Origin: Holophagaceae bacterium
GTDB taxonomy: Bacteria; Acidobacteriota; Holophagae; Holophagales; Holophagaceae
NCBI GenBank assembly: GCA_016722505.1
Contig: JADKJH010000004.1
Coordinates: 248,001 to 312,000, forward strand
Direction of reading: 5' to 3'
Length of the DNA stretch: 64,000 nt
Part shown: in pieces, positions 24,394 to 33,491 of the stretch
Layout: each line of letters begins with the position of its first letter
Numbering within the stretch: the first letter of the stretch is position 1
Notes under the pieces: generated by a model
What the model was told of the DNA's origin: nothing
The model's database searches: none
The model's input: the letters and a program-made list of their open reading frames with translations, nothing else
Position numbers and translations under genes: made by a program

Positions 24394-25137
24394 ATGCGCC
24401 TTGCCACGACCTGCTTTGCTCTGGCCGCACTTCTGCTGCCCATGCCCGCGTTCTCCGCACCTCAATCCAAGTCAAAATCCCGGAGCAAGGCTCCCAAAAC
24501 GTCCCAGGCCATCGCATCCCTTCAGGCCCAGGTGAAAAGGTTGACTGCCGAGCGGGAGGATCTTTCGGCGAAACTCCAAGCCGCACAGGTGCCTCAGGAG
24601 GATCTCGCCGCAGCCTTGAAGAGCCGGGACCTGGCGAAAGAGGAAGCCTCTTCCATCCGGAAGGAGCTGGACCAGCTCAAGAGCAGCCTGAAGGAAAATC
24701 AGCAGGGTGGAGACAGCATTCTCAACGATCTGCAACACGCCAAGGAATCGCTCAAGTCCGCCCAGGAGGAGAACCTCAAATTGAAAGCCGACCTGGTCGC
24801 CGCCAATGCCAAATTGGCTGGCAAACAAGGTGAAGGCGCCCTGCTTCCCATAACTCCAGATGTGAATCCTGCCCGCCCCATCAACCTGAACCAGGTGCGT
24901 CCAAAGGCGAAGAAAGTGGACAAAGGCGTAGTTGTGGTGAACGTGCTCGTCAACGAAAGCGGCGAAGTCCTGGCCACTAAACTTCTGCAGGGCCTCCCGG
25001 GCACGGGCGAGTGGGTGGACAAGGCCAACGACGCTTGCGTCGAGGCGGCCAAGCGCCTGGTCTTCGAGCCAGCCACCGCCGGCGAAAGCAGGACCCGGAT
25101 TCGCGTTTGGCAGGGCGTGGGGTTTCTGCTCGATTAG
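24394..25137 (+). CDS. Exported coiled-coil protein with TonB-C-like domain
   Basis: GGAGG stands six bases before the ATG. The 247-residue product has a signal peptide (LATTCFALAALLLPMPAFSA), a Lys/Ser-rich linker and a long coiled coil (about residues 38-135: SLQAQVKRLTAEREDLSAKL onward). It ends in a TonB-C-like domain: GVVVVNVLVNESGEVLATKLLQGLP, then ACVEAAKRLVFEPATAGESR. There is no inner-membrane anchor, so it is not a classical energy-transducing TonB. It follows the DUF4388 gene by 36 bp on the same strand, suggesting a shared envelope-related role. Confidence 0.75.
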   Translation: MRLATTCFALAALLLPMPAFSAPQSKSKSRSKAPKTSQAIASLQAQVKRLTAEREDLSAKLQAAQVPQEDLAAALKSRDLAKEEASSIRKELDQLKSSLKENQQGGDSILNDLQHAKESLKSAQEENLKLKADLVAANAKLAGKQGEGALLPITPDVNPARPINLNQVRPKAKKVDKGVVVVNVLVNESGEVLATKLLQGLPGTGEWVDKANDACVEAAKRLVFEPATAGESRTRIRVWQGVGFLLD

Positions 25138-25243
25138 TCTCAAGTCCCAAGTCTCAAGTCCCAAGTCCCAAGTCCCAGGTACAGCGGCCCCGGATGGGCC
25201 GCTGCTGCATTTACTTGGGACTTGGGACTTGAGACTTGGGACT
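25136..25243. repeat. Heptad-repeat hairpin of AGTCCCA/ACTTGGG words
   Basis: The left arm is AGTCTCA, AGTCCCA, AGTCTCA, AGTCCCA x3 (period 7). The centre is the perfect stem CAGCGGCCC-CGGAT-GGGCCGCTG (25182-25204). The right arm is ACTTGGG, ACTTGGG, ACTTGAG, ACTTGGG (from 25213). The element starts within the stop codon of the coiled-coil gene and ends 11 bp before the convergent ferredoxin gene, so it might serve as a bidirectional transcription barrier. No T-tract follows the stem. Confidence 0.75.
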
Positions 25244-25253
25244 CCTTCAGGAT

Positions 25254-25568
25254 CTACTTCCCGCTCCGCAGATCCTTCCCTTCGTCGCCCACTGTGCAGC
25301 AGACATCGCCCTGTGCCCAGGCCTGGCAGGCTAGACGTTGATTGGGGCCAGCTTTAAGGATTGCGAGGATGCGTTTCTCGGCCGAGAGCGGCTCGCTAAG
25401 GTTTTCGGATCCGCTTTCGATGGTGAGGATGCAGGTGCCGCAGCGCGCGTGCCCGCCACAGCGGTGGTGAAGGTCCACCTCGCCCTTGGTGGCGATGGCC
25501 AGAAGGCTTAATTCGCGCTCAAGTTGAACTTCACCCGCTGATTTGCCTTTGAATGAAACTGTGAACAT
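25254..25568 (-). CDS. [2Fe-2S] ferredoxin
   Basis: The 104-residue product starts at the ATG 25568-25566. The cluster ligands are Cys37, Cys43 and Cys46 (CX5CX2C in RCGGHARCGTC) and Cys81 (RLACQ), the spacing of adrenodoxin-type ferredoxins. Upstream in-frame codons (to 25610) add Cys/Arg-rich sequence without family character. It is a single-electron carrier in the cytoplasm. No obvious redox partner is adjacent. A second cysteine pair near the C-terminus (VCCTVG) is not a known ligand. Confidence 0.88.
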   Translation of the reverse strand: MFTVSFKGKSAGEVQLERELSLLAIATKGEVDLHHRCGGHARCGTCILTIESGSENLSEPLSAEKRILAILKAGPNQRLACQAWAQGDVCCTVGDEGKDLRSGK

Positions 25569-25680
25569 GGGTGTCTCTCTAAGAAAGCGCCCGGTGGAGC
25601 ACCCGAACACTGAGGGGTGTGCCGCACCGGGCGAAGCTCCATGTTAGCAGGGGCCCTGGGCTGGATCGCGGAGGCCGGGA

Positions 25681-28251
25681 TCATTCCGACCTGAGCACAT
25701 CCAAGGGCCTGGCATTCAAGCTCTTCCAAGAGCCCAGCAAGCCAACCGCCATGGTGAGGAGCGCCGCGGCTAAGAGCAGAACGGGGGCGGCCCAGGGATT
25801 CGCATTGGCGGGTAATTCCAGAATGTTTTTTGCGTAAAGATCCGCGAGGATCCGCGCCATGACTCCGGCAATGAGCGCTGCGTTTGCCCCTATCAACAAG
25901 AATTCCCAGAGCAAGCTTCCCAGCAATGTGCGGTAGGGGGCGCCCAGGGTCCTCAACAGCGCCAAGTCCCGCTGCCGGCTCAGACGGCCTGCCAGCAGGC
26001 TTGCAGCGAGCACCAGCAGGCTTGAGGCCAGCATGAGCGCGGCGAGGGCCCGGGCGACGGTGGAGATGATGTCCAGGATCCGCCCTACCTTCCGAGCCAC
26101 CTCGGTGATGTCGATGACTGTGATATTGGGGAAGGCCTTGGCTACTTCTGTCTGGATGCGGGCGCGGGTGCCTTCGCTATCGGCTTCGAGGGCCACCAGA
26201 TCCAAGCGTGGTACGCCTTCCAGGAGGGATGGATGAAGGACGATGAAAAAATTCGGGCGCAGGGTCTGCCATACGACTTTGCGCAGAGATGTGACCCTGC
26301 CGCTGACCTCCTCGCCTTGCACATCGAAGGTGAGTTCATCGCCGAGCTTGGCCTGGATGCTTTGCGCGAAGAACTCCTCCAGTGAAATCTCTGCGAGCGG
26401 TGGTCCTTGATCCGGCCAGAAGCGCCCCGACTTCAGGGTTTCACCTTCCTCCATCACTGCGCGGTAGGTCAGATTCTGTTCCCGGGTGCGGAAGCCTTCG
26501 CGGCGCCTTCGGGATTCGTCTCCCTCGTCCACCGTAGGAGCCTCAACGATGGCCCGGCCGTTGATGGCCTTGAGCCGGGCCCGCACCAAGGGCGCCACCA
26601 GGGGGTCACGACCGGAAAGCTGTTTGAGTCGAGTCTGGAGCGCCTTGCTTTGATCCGGCTGGACATCCAGGAAGAAGAGGTTGGGGCGGTTGCCGGCACC
26701 CCGCTGTTTCAGGATCGGCCCCACCAGATCGTCCTTGATGAAAGACGTGGCGAGAATCAGGAAGATCGCCAATCCCATCACCGCCATCATCAATGAGGTA
26801 AGGCCTGGTTTGGCGCTCAGTTGGGCGAAGCCAAGCTTCAAAGCAAGCGGCATGCGTTGGGCGAAGCGGCCATAAATCATGAGCAATAGCCGGGTCGTCC
26901 CTGCGAGCAGCAGGAACAGCAGGGCCAAGCCCGCCAGGGTCGCGAATCCTGCCCCCAAACTTGGCGCATTGCGCAGCACCAGCCAGGCTGCCACCAGTAT
27001 GGCGGACACACCGCAGAACCAAGAATGGGCTCGGTTTCCGGCCGCAGTGGCAGATTCCCGGAGCAGTTCCAACGGCCTTACCCGACCCAGGCGCAGCAGA
27101 GGTGGCAGGGAGGGAAGCAGCACCATCACCAGGGCCGAGAGCGTCTCGATGAGCGGGGGCCATTGAGCCGGCGCATTTTGTGCCGCGGCGGGAATGATGT
27201 CGCCAAGCAGGCGGGGGATGAAGGCAGAAGCCGCTGAACCCGCCGCGAAACCGAGAATCATCGCCGCGCCCAAGAGAATGAAGGTCAGACTGCCGAAAAT
27301 CAGTACGGGTGCATTCGGGGGAGCGCCCAGGCAGCGCAGGATGGCCGCGTTGTGCCGCTGCCCATCCAGAAAGGCCACCAGGATGGCCCAAGCGCCTAGC
27401 AACGCCAGGAGTAGCGTGAAGAGGCCCAATTGCTGTATGAAGTGGTTCAGATTGCGGATGGGTCGGGCCAGGGCGCCGCTGGCCTCCTCGTGGCTTTGGG
27501 CCCGCACTGACGGTCCCGTGTTTTTGGCGAGCGTTCGCAGTTTCGGCATCAGGGCTCCGATTTCCGCGCCCGGCTTTAGCGTCATGAGCAGGCGTCCTGT
27601 CACGCGGGAATGCTGGGTCAGCAGGCCCAAAGACCGCACCGTCGCCAGGTCCATATGCACACGGGGCCCCAGGGTGAAAGCCGAGGCTTGGCGGGATTCA
27701 TCCTTGGCCACGATGCCTCTCACCGGTAGATCACCATTCCCGATCCGCAAGGTGGATGCCTGGATTTCCGCGCCTGAAGGGTCTGCCACTTTGAGCTGGA
27801 AAGCCTGAGCCAGGATCGGTTCCACGAATACGCCATGGTCCAGCGCAGGTTGGCCATCGGCGATTGGGGTCTGCCCGGCCGAAATCTCCAAAACCCCAGC
27901 AAGCGGGTACCCAGGACTGACTGCGCGTACTTCTACGAGCTTAGGTGGCAGGCCAGCCACCGAGGCCATGGTCGCGAAGTCATATACCAAACAGACACGG
28001 TCTACCTCTGGAAGCGCGCGGATCTTGGCCTCCAGACCCCCTGGCATCAACCCCGTGGCATTCAATGCCGCGTCGCCTCCCAAGATGGCGCGGCTTTCGG
28101 AATGGATGGCTCCCAGCACTCGGGCGGAAAAACCATAGGTCGCGGCAAAGGCAGCGAAACCCAAGGATAGGCACAGGGCGATGAGCAGAAGCCGCCCCTT
28201 CTGACGGCCAAGCTCTCTGCCAATCATTCGAAAGACAAATCGAGGGCTCAT
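25681..28251 (-). CDS. FtsX-like ABC transporter permease (YbbP type)
   Basis: This 856-residue permease has one N-terminal helix (LLLIALCLSLGFAAFAATYGF), a large extracytoplasmic domain, and a first block of three helices (about residues 270-390). A middle pair follows, then a second extracytoplasmic domain and a C-terminal FtsX block ending in LGSWKSLNARPLDVLRSE. This double-FtsX architecture matches YbbP and related lipoprotein or macrolide-type exporters. It overlaps the ATPase gene by ATGA and sits divergent from a TesA-like gene. The ybbA-ybbP-tesA association is conserved in many proteobacteria, which supports the same complex here. Substrate unknown. Confidence 0.85.
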   Translation of the reverse strand: MSPRFVFRMIGRELGRQKGRLLLIALCLSLGFAAFAATYGFSARVLGAIHSESRAILGGDAALNATGLMPGGLEAKIRALPEVDRVCLVYDFATMASVAGLPPKLVEVRAVSPGYPLAGVLEISAGQTPIADGQPALDHGVFVEPILAQAFQLKVADPSGAEIQASTLRIGNGDLPVRGIVAKDESRQASAFTLGPRVHMDLATVRSLGLLTQHSRVTGRLLMTLKPGAEIGALMPKLRTLAKNTGPSVRAQSHEEASGALARPIRNLNHFIQQLGLFTLLLALLGAWAILVAFLDGQRHNAAILRCLGAPPNAPVLIFGSLTFILLGAAMILGFAAGSAASAFIPRLLGDIIPAAAQNAPAQWPPLIETLSALVMVLLPSLPPLLRLGRVRPLELLRESATAAGNRAHSWFCGVSAILVAAWLVLRNAPSLGAGFATLAGLALLFLLLAGTTRLLLMIYGRFAQRMPLALKLGFAQLSAKPGLTSLMMAVMGLAIFLILATSFIKDDLVGPILKQRGAGNRPNLFFLDVQPDQSKALQTRLKQLSGRDPLVAPLVRARLKAINGRAIVEAPTVDEGDESRRRREGFRTREQNLTYRAVMEEGETLKSGRFWPDQGPPLAEISLEEFFAQSIQAKLGDELTFDVQGEEVSGRVTSLRKVVWQTLRPNFFIVLHPSLLEGVPRLDLVALEADSEGTRARIQTEVAKAFPNITVIDITEVARKVGRILDIISTVARALAALMLASSLLVLAASLLAGRLSRQRDLALLRTLGAPYRTLLGSLLWEFLLIGANAALIAGVMARILADLYAKNILELPANANPWAAPVLLLAAALLTMAVGLLGSWKSLNARPLDVLRSE

Positions 28252-28919
28252 GCGGCGCCGCTCACAAAGCGGCCGCCCTCAAGCAAGAGCTGGCGGTCCA
28301 GGCGATCCGCCAAATGAGGGTCGTGGGTCACCAGCACCAGCGTGGATCCCAGATCCTGATGCAGCGCCAGCAGGAGATCGAACACTTTGGATGCGTTGAC
28401 CCGGTCCAGGCTGCCGGTGGGTTCGTCGCAGAGCAGGATTTTTGGGCGTGCCACGATGGCCCGTGCGATGGCGACCCGCTGGCACTCACCGCCGCTCAGT
28501 TGGCCAGGCAGGTGTCCCATACGGCGCTCCAGGCCCACTCGCGCCAGAGCCTCCTGCGCTGCTTTCAGGGGGGATTGAAGTCCAGCGATCTCCCCGGCGA
28601 TGACGACATTTTGAAGCGCCGAGAAATGCTGCAGCAGGTGGAAGGCCTGGAACACGAAACCCAAATTCTGGGCCCTGAAGCGCGAAAGCCCGGCCTCGCC
28701 AAGGCTGCCCAGAGCGTGGCCCGCGACGATCACTTGGCCGGAGGTGGGTTGGTCCAGACCCGCCAAAAGTCCCAACAGCGTGCTTTTGCCACTGCCGGAA
28801 GGTCCCTCGATGGCCACCGAAAGGCCCGCTTCGAAAGAGCAGGACAAGTTCTCCAGCACAGTCAGAGATTCACCAGCGGGGGATTCGAAGATCCGGGACA
28901 CTTCGCGTAATTCGATCAT
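28248..28919 (-). CDS. ABC transporter ATP-binding protein (LolD/YbbA type)
   Basis: This 223-residue ATPase has Walker A GPSGSGKS (39-46), Q-loop FQAFHLLQ, signature LSGGE (141-145), Walker B LLCDEPTG (162-169) and H-loop VTHD. The short form without extra domains and the FRAQNLGFVFQ phrase are typical of the MacB/LolD/YbbA group. It powers the FtsX-like permease encoded immediately downstream (four-base overlap). The divergent tesA-like start is 41 bp away, leaving room for overlapping promoters. Confidence 0.9.
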   Translation of the reverse strand: MIELREVSRIFESPAGESLTVLENLSCSFEAGLSVAIEGPSGSGKSTLLGLLAGLDQPTSGQVIVAGHALGSLGEAGLSRFRAQNLGFVFQAFHLLQHFSALQNVVIAGEIAGLQSPLKAAQEALARVGLERRMGHLPGQLSGGECQRVAIARAIVARPKILLCDEPTGSLDRVNASKVFDLLLALHQDLGSTLVLVTHDPHLADRLDRQLLLEGGRFVSGAA

Positions 28920-28959
28920 GAACCAAGCCTAGCGGAAGAGGTCATGAGATTCTTTCAGC

Positions 28960-29592
28960 ATGCGCCCTTGGATGGTCCCCGTTTTGTCCCTGCCACTATT
29001 CGCCAGCCCTGCTGGCGTGGCCGCTCCCTCCGAGGCCCGCCGTACGGTCGTATTCCTGGGGGATAGCCTGACGGCGGGGTTTGGATTGCCATTAGAAAAT
29101 TCGTACCCCTCTCTGATCGAGGCCCGCCTCCGGGCGGAGCGCAGACCCTGGAAGGTGGTGAACGCGGGTGTTTCCGGCGACACCACCACAGGCGGTTTGG
29201 CCCGGCTCGATTGGATCTACAAACAGAAGGTGGAGGTGCTGGTGGTGGCGTTGGGCGCCAATGACGGACTCCGCGGAATCCCCGTCGGACAAACCGAAAA
29301 GAATCTGCGCGCGATCCTGCGCCGGGCCCAGAAGGAAGGTTCACGGATACTACTGGTGGGTATCCACCTGCCAGATAATTTCGGATCCCAGGCGCAGGCC
29401 CGCTTCGCATCCATCTATCCAAGGCTGGCGGCAGAGTTTCGTGTGCCGCTGGTGCCATTCCTGCTCGAGGGCGTGGCCATGGATCCAGGGTTGAACCAGG
29501 CGGATGGCATCCACCCCAACACCGCCGGGACTCGTAAAGTCGCGGACCATCTCTGGGAGAAATTGGGGCCGATGCTCTCCGCTCCACGCTGA
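28960..29592 (+). CDS. tesA: SGNH-family arylesterase / TesA-like lysophospholipase
   Basis: This 210-residue secreted hydrolase has a signal peptide (VPVLSLPLFASPAGVAA), block I GDSLTAGFG with nucleophile Ser36, the oxyanion Gly in NAGVSGDT, GAND (99-102) and the catalytic DGIHP (Asp182, His185). This is the TesA (thioesterase I/protease I/lysophospholipase L1) pattern and length. It is divergent from the YbbA/YbbP-like ABC pair, as in E. coli. Substrates in this family range over acyl-CoA, lysophospholipids and aryl esters; none can be singled out. Confidence 0.9.
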   Translation: MRPWMVPVLSLPLFASPAGVAAPSEARRTVVFLGDSLTAGFGLPLENSYPSLIEARLRAERRPWKVVNAGVSGDTTTGGLARLDWIYKQKVEVLVVALGANDGLRGIPVGQTEKNLRAILRRAQKEGSRILLVGIHLPDNFGSQAQARFASIYPRLAAEFRVPLVPFLLEGVAMDPGLNQADGIHPNTAGTRKVADHLWEKLGPMLSAPR

Positions 29593-29641
29593 AGGGATAC
29601 ACTGCTGCAAAGCAATAATTGCGAGTGGAATCGGAGCCTTC

Positions 29642-31909
29642 ATGCGGTGGTTGAAACGGGTCGTGATGGTCCTTGGGGTGGCCTTGGTGACTGGGGCCCT
29701 GGGCGCTTGGTGGGTGATCCAGCGGCAACTCCCGGATAGCGCAGTTCCTGTGATCCACGGGTTGGCCAACCGGGTTCAAGTGGCGATGGATGGGCGGGGA
29801 GTCCCGACGATCCGGGCCGGTTCCTTTCAGGACGCCTTTCGCGTCCAAGGTTATCTCGCGGCGAGGGAACGGCTTTTCCAGATGGAATTGCAGCGTCGCG
29901 CGGCGGATGGATTGCTCTCGGAACTTCTCGGCCCCGCCGCGTTGCCCCTGGACCGGACCCATCGAGTTTACGGATTCCACCAAGTCGCCGATGCGGCTTT
30001 GCCCCAATTGCCAGAGGCGGAGCGGGAAGCCCTGGAGGCCTTTTCGGACGGTGTGAATGCGTTCATTCAAAGCCACCCGGACCGTTGGGGCCTGGAATTC
30101 AAGTTGCTTGGCACCAAGCCTCGGCCTTGGACGCCCGCGGATTGCCTGAAGGGCCTGCTGCTCATGCACGAAGATCTCTCCAGCACCTGGCGGGCGGAGC
30201 TACGCAACGAAGCCTTGAAAGTGCTGCCGGAAAACCAGCGTCGGGCACTCCAGCCCGTGGCGACCGAATGGGACCAGCTCATCATCCCCGATGTGGAAAT
30301 GCCGAAGCTGGATGCGGAGCTGCTTTTCCAGGCCCAGCCAGTGTTGAAGACCGCGAAACTCCCCGGTCTGCCCAATGACGTTTTGGGTCTCAGCGGAATG
30401 GCCGGAGAACGTGACGGCTCCATCGGTTCCAATGCCTGGGTGGTGAGCGGAAGCCGCACGGCTAGCGGGAAGCCGATGCTTATGAATGATCCCCACCTTG
30501 GTCTGGCGAGCCCTGGCATTTGGCTGCCTATGCGCATTGAAATCGGCGAGCGGTTCGTGGAAGGTGTGACGCTTCCATTCCTTCCTGGCATCACGCTGGG
30601 ACGCAACCAGGCCATCGCCTGGGGTTTTACGAATCTGGGCACCGATGTCCAGGATCTCTATCGTGAAAGCCCCAGGGGAGAACGCATCGAGGACATCCCG
30701 GTGAAAGGCCGTGCCAAAGAACGGCTTCGAGTGCCTTTGGGCGCCCATGGGCCTCAGGTGCGCCCAGGCTACAGCCTTAAGTGGGCAGCGTTGGATCCCG
30801 CCAATTTGCGGATGCCCATGACAAAGCTCATCCGCGCCACGGATTGGGATAGCTTCAACGCTGCCTGCGATGGGTTCCTGGGACCAGCGCAAAACATCGT
30901 CTATGCCGATGTGGAAGGGCATATTGGCTATCGGGCGACAGGCCTGGTGCCCATCCGGAAAAAGGGCGACGATGGCTCCCTTCCAGTGGATGGCAATGAC
31001 TCCAGCAATGATTGGCAGGGCTTCGTGAGCCAGGCGGAAATGCCCAGGGTGCTGGACCCCGTGAAGGGCTACCTGGTGACTGCGAACCAGAGGATTTTAG
31101 GCAGTGGCTTTCCGTATCCGGTGGCCACGCGATGGGCCAGTCCCGTGAGGGCGAAACGCATCGCTGAGTTGATTGAAGCGGCCGGCAAGCTGGATCATGC
31201 GGGCGCAGAGCGCATCCAATTGGATGTCCTATCGCTTGAACATCGCGACTTCATGAATCTTGCAGCGCCGCTACTGAGTGCAGGGTGGCAGTCCCGCTTT
31301 CACGGTTGGGATGGCGAAGCCGCCGGGGACTCCCGGAAGTTTCTGGAGGCTGAGCTGCTGAAGAAAAATTTCCGTGCGCAACTGCTGAACCGCATTCTGC
31401 GTGGCGCGGGTTGGGATGCGGATAGTTTCAGCTCGGACACCGGTGATGCGCTGTTGCGGGAAGCCCTCAAAGTGGACCAGGAAGCTTGGACCCGCGCGGG
31501 CCTGGGCGACAAGCTGGAAGCGCTGTCGGAAGCCGCGCGCCAAACAAAAAAGCAGATGGAGACCGCCCCTAAGACCTGGGGGGAAGCCAATCGCCTGGAC
31601 CTTCAACACCCTGTGGGCCGGGCTGGCGGTTTGTTGGGTTGGGTCTTCAACGCGCCGCGCGGCATCCAAAGCGGCGCCAACCACACCGTTCGCGTGGCCA
31701 AGCCGGACTTCGGCCAGAGCATGCGTTTCATCGTGGACTGGGGCGATCCCGGTGCCACCACGCTCGTGGTGCCACTGGGAGTAAGCGGCCATTTGGGTTC
31801 CGGCCATCGCCACGATCAGATCAAGGACTGGCTCAAGGGCGATCCCCTCGGCCAGAGGACCCGGCTCAAGCAAGAAGAACGTGGAGCCGGCCTGCTGTTT
31901 CCGAATTAA
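29642..31909 (+). CDS. Penicillin acylase family protein (Ntn hydrolase)
   Basis: The product is 755 residues from the ATG with GGAG seven bases upstream; in-frame sequence before it overlaps tesA and is not family-like. An N-terminal membrane anchor or signal (VVMVLGVALVTGALGAWWVI) is followed by the alpha-chain region (FRVQGYLAARERLFQMELQRRAADG) and the autoprocessing site GSNAWVVSGS, where Ser263 becomes the N-terminal nucleophile. NDPHLGL, TLPFLPGITLGRNQAIAWGFTNLG and a C-terminal GHLGSGHRHDQIKDW complete the pattern. Family members cleave amide bonds of beta-lactams or acyl-homoserine lactones; the physiological substrate here is open. Confidence 0.88.
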   Translation: MRWLKRVVMVLGVALVTGALGAWWVIQRQLPDSAVPVIHGLANRVQVAMDGRGVPTIRAGSFQDAFRVQGYLAARERLFQMELQRRAADGLLSELLGPAALPLDRTHRVYGFHQVADAALPQLPEAEREALEAFSDGVNAFIQSHPDRWGLEFKLLGTKPRPWTPADCLKGLLLMHEDLSSTWRAELRNEALKVLPENQRRALQPVATEWDQLIIPDVEMPKLDAELLFQAQPVLKTAKLPGLPNDVLGLSGMAGERDGSIGSNAWVVSGSRTASGKPMLMNDPHLGLASPGIWLPMRIEIGERFVEGVTLPFLPGITLGRNQAIAWGFTNLGTDVQDLYRESPRGERIEDIPVKGRAKERLRVPLGAHGPQVRPGYSLKWAALDPANLRMPMTKLIRATDWDSFNAACDGFLGPAQNIVYADVEGHIGYRATGLVPIRKKGDDGSLPVDGNDSSNDWQGFVSQAEMPRVLDPVKGYLVTANQRILGSGFPYPVATRWASPVRAKRIAELIEAAGKLDHAGAERIQLDVLSLEHRDFMNLAAPLLSAGWQSRFHGWDGEAAGDSRKFLEAELLKKNFRAQLLNRILRGAGWDADSFSSDTGDALLREALKVDQEAWTRAGLGDKLEALSEAARQTKKQMETAPKTWGEANRLDLQHPVGRAGGLLGWVFNAPRGIQSGANHTVRVAKPDFGQSMRFIVDWGDPGATTLVVPLGVSGHLGSGHRHDQIKDWLKGDPLGQRTRLKQEERGAGLLFPN

Positions 31910-31927
31910 ACAGATCCAGACCTGATG

Positions 31928-33277
31928 CTAGTCAGACACCGGCAGTCCGCTCGGTACCGAAAAAGGGACCTCGATGCTTTGGTCCATGGCTTTGGGGTCC
32001 GTGAGGGCTTGGAGGAAACTCACAAGATCTGCCACTTCGGCATTCGAAAGCGCCAAAGGCGTCGTGACGATTCCATCCAGAGTATCGAAGACTCCAGCTT
32101 GGATGATGTTCTGGTTGTGGACCTGGGCTGCGAAACGAGGAGCCAGCTGGCTCGCGTTATAGGCTTGGAGGGACTGCCTCGGATCGAGATGGTGGCGTAT
32201 GACGCCCTCAAGGGTCGTGTAGGCGCCAGCATGCGTCCAAGGTCCCGTCAGCGCGACGTTCCGCAAGGGTGGCGTGCGGAATTTGAATCTATCGGCGGTT
32301 TGGCCAGTTTCACGCCCGCGGCCATAGTCTAGGGGGGACTCCGCACCCTTTCCGGGCCCAATCTGCGGGGCCGCGATATTGTGGAATTTGAGATCGGTCA
32401 TCGAAGGGCCTGAATGGCATTCTGAACAGCGCGCCTTCCCGTAGAACAGCGCAGCACCACGTTTTTGCGCGGCGGAAAGACTGGTCGAATCACCGGCGAC
32501 ATAGTGGTCGAAGGGGCTGTCAGCCAGGGCCCATAGGCTTGCCTCGAAGGCACCGATGGCATTGGCGGCATGTTGAAATCCCAACTGGCCATGGGGCACG
32601 GTTGGAAAGGCTGCGCCAAACAGCCGAGCATATTCCGGTATGGCCATCAGGCGGGCCATGAGGCCATTCCAGATTCCAGAAAAATCGTTATCAGCCAACA
32701 TCGCGAGTTCATTGGGCGCGCCGCCGGCTTGGATGTCCCCTGCCGCGCCGCGCATCTCGTCACGGGAGGTCACCGGGAACATGGCCTGAGCTGCAAGCGC
32801 ATTATCCAAACCTGGAAGCAGCTTGGTCCCAGCAGGTGTGGTGAATCCGTTTTGAACCGTGCCGCTGACCCTGCCATCCCAGAAGAAGGTGTCGAAATTC
32901 GCTACGCCGCGATTGAAAACCTCGGGGGCGTTGCGGGGGATGAAATTCCGGTTTGGCCCGATCACCCGATTCATTCCCAGGCCCGTTCCACCGACGCCGA
33001 TGGAGACGCTCAGCGCATCGCCAGTGTGCGCCAAGGGGTGATGGCAGGTAGCGCAGGAGATGTCTTTGTTGCCGCTGAGGATTTTGTCGAACATGAGCGC
33101 TTTGCCCAGAGCGACTTTTTGAGGATCCTGGACCGGGGTCTGCAGGGCACGGACACCAGCCTTCTCCAAGCTGGCCCTGAGCTGAGCATCCTCGGTGGTC
33201 GGATCATCATGACGACCCGCGCACGCGAGGATCAGAACGGTGGAGAGCAGTGTTGGCAACAGGAAGAACTTCTTCAT
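31928..33277 (-). CDS. Di-haem cytochrome c peroxidase (MauG/CcpA family)
   Basis: This 449-residue exported protein has a lipoprotein-type signal (LLPTLLSTVLILAC). It carries two haem c sites: CATCH (75-79, followed by HPLAHTGDALSVSIG) and CSECH (284-288, followed by SGPSMTDLKFHN). Axial and Ca-site regions NRNFIPRNAPEVFN and FKFRTPPLRNVALTGPWTHAG are visible. Such enzymes reduce peroxide in the periplasm or make protein radicals as MauG does; no substrate-protein gene is adjacent. Maturation would depend on the ResB/CcsA system at 10-13 kb. Confidence 0.9.
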   Translation of the reverse strand: MKKFFLLPTLLSTVLILACAGRHDDPTTEDAQLRASLEKAGVRALQTPVQDPQKVALGKALMFDKILSGNKDISCATCHHPLAHTGDALSVSIGVGGTGLGMNRVIGPNRNFIPRNAPEVFNRGVANFDTFFWDGRVSGTVQNGFTTPAGTKLLPGLDNALAAQAMFPVTSRDEMRGAAGDIQAGGAPNELAMLADNDFSGIWNGLMARLMAIPEYARLFGAAFPTVPHGQLGFQHAANAIGAFEASLWALADSPFDHYVAGDSTSLSAAQKRGAALFYGKARCSECHSGPSMTDLKFHNIAAPQIGPGKGAESPLDYGRGRETGQTADRFKFRTPPLRNVALTGPWTHAGAYTTLEGVIRHHLDPRQSLQAYNASQLAPRFAAQVHNQNIIQAGVFDTLDGIVTTPLALSNAEVADLVSFLQALTDPKAMDQSIEVPFSVPSGLPVSD

Positions 33278-33491
33278 GGGTCCTCGCTAAAAATGGGATA
33301 ATAAAGATACCTACAACCAGCATGGATGCTTGTTTGAATAGGGTGGATGATATTGAGTTTCAGTGTTTGATCGTAGCAAAGCAAGAGCATTTGGGCCAGT
33401 ACCCTGCTCCAAATGAGCCTGCATTTCGCTGTAGCGCGCTTTCAATATGCCGAGTTTCCAGCGTGGGGGATTCCCTTGGCTGATGAGCCAG

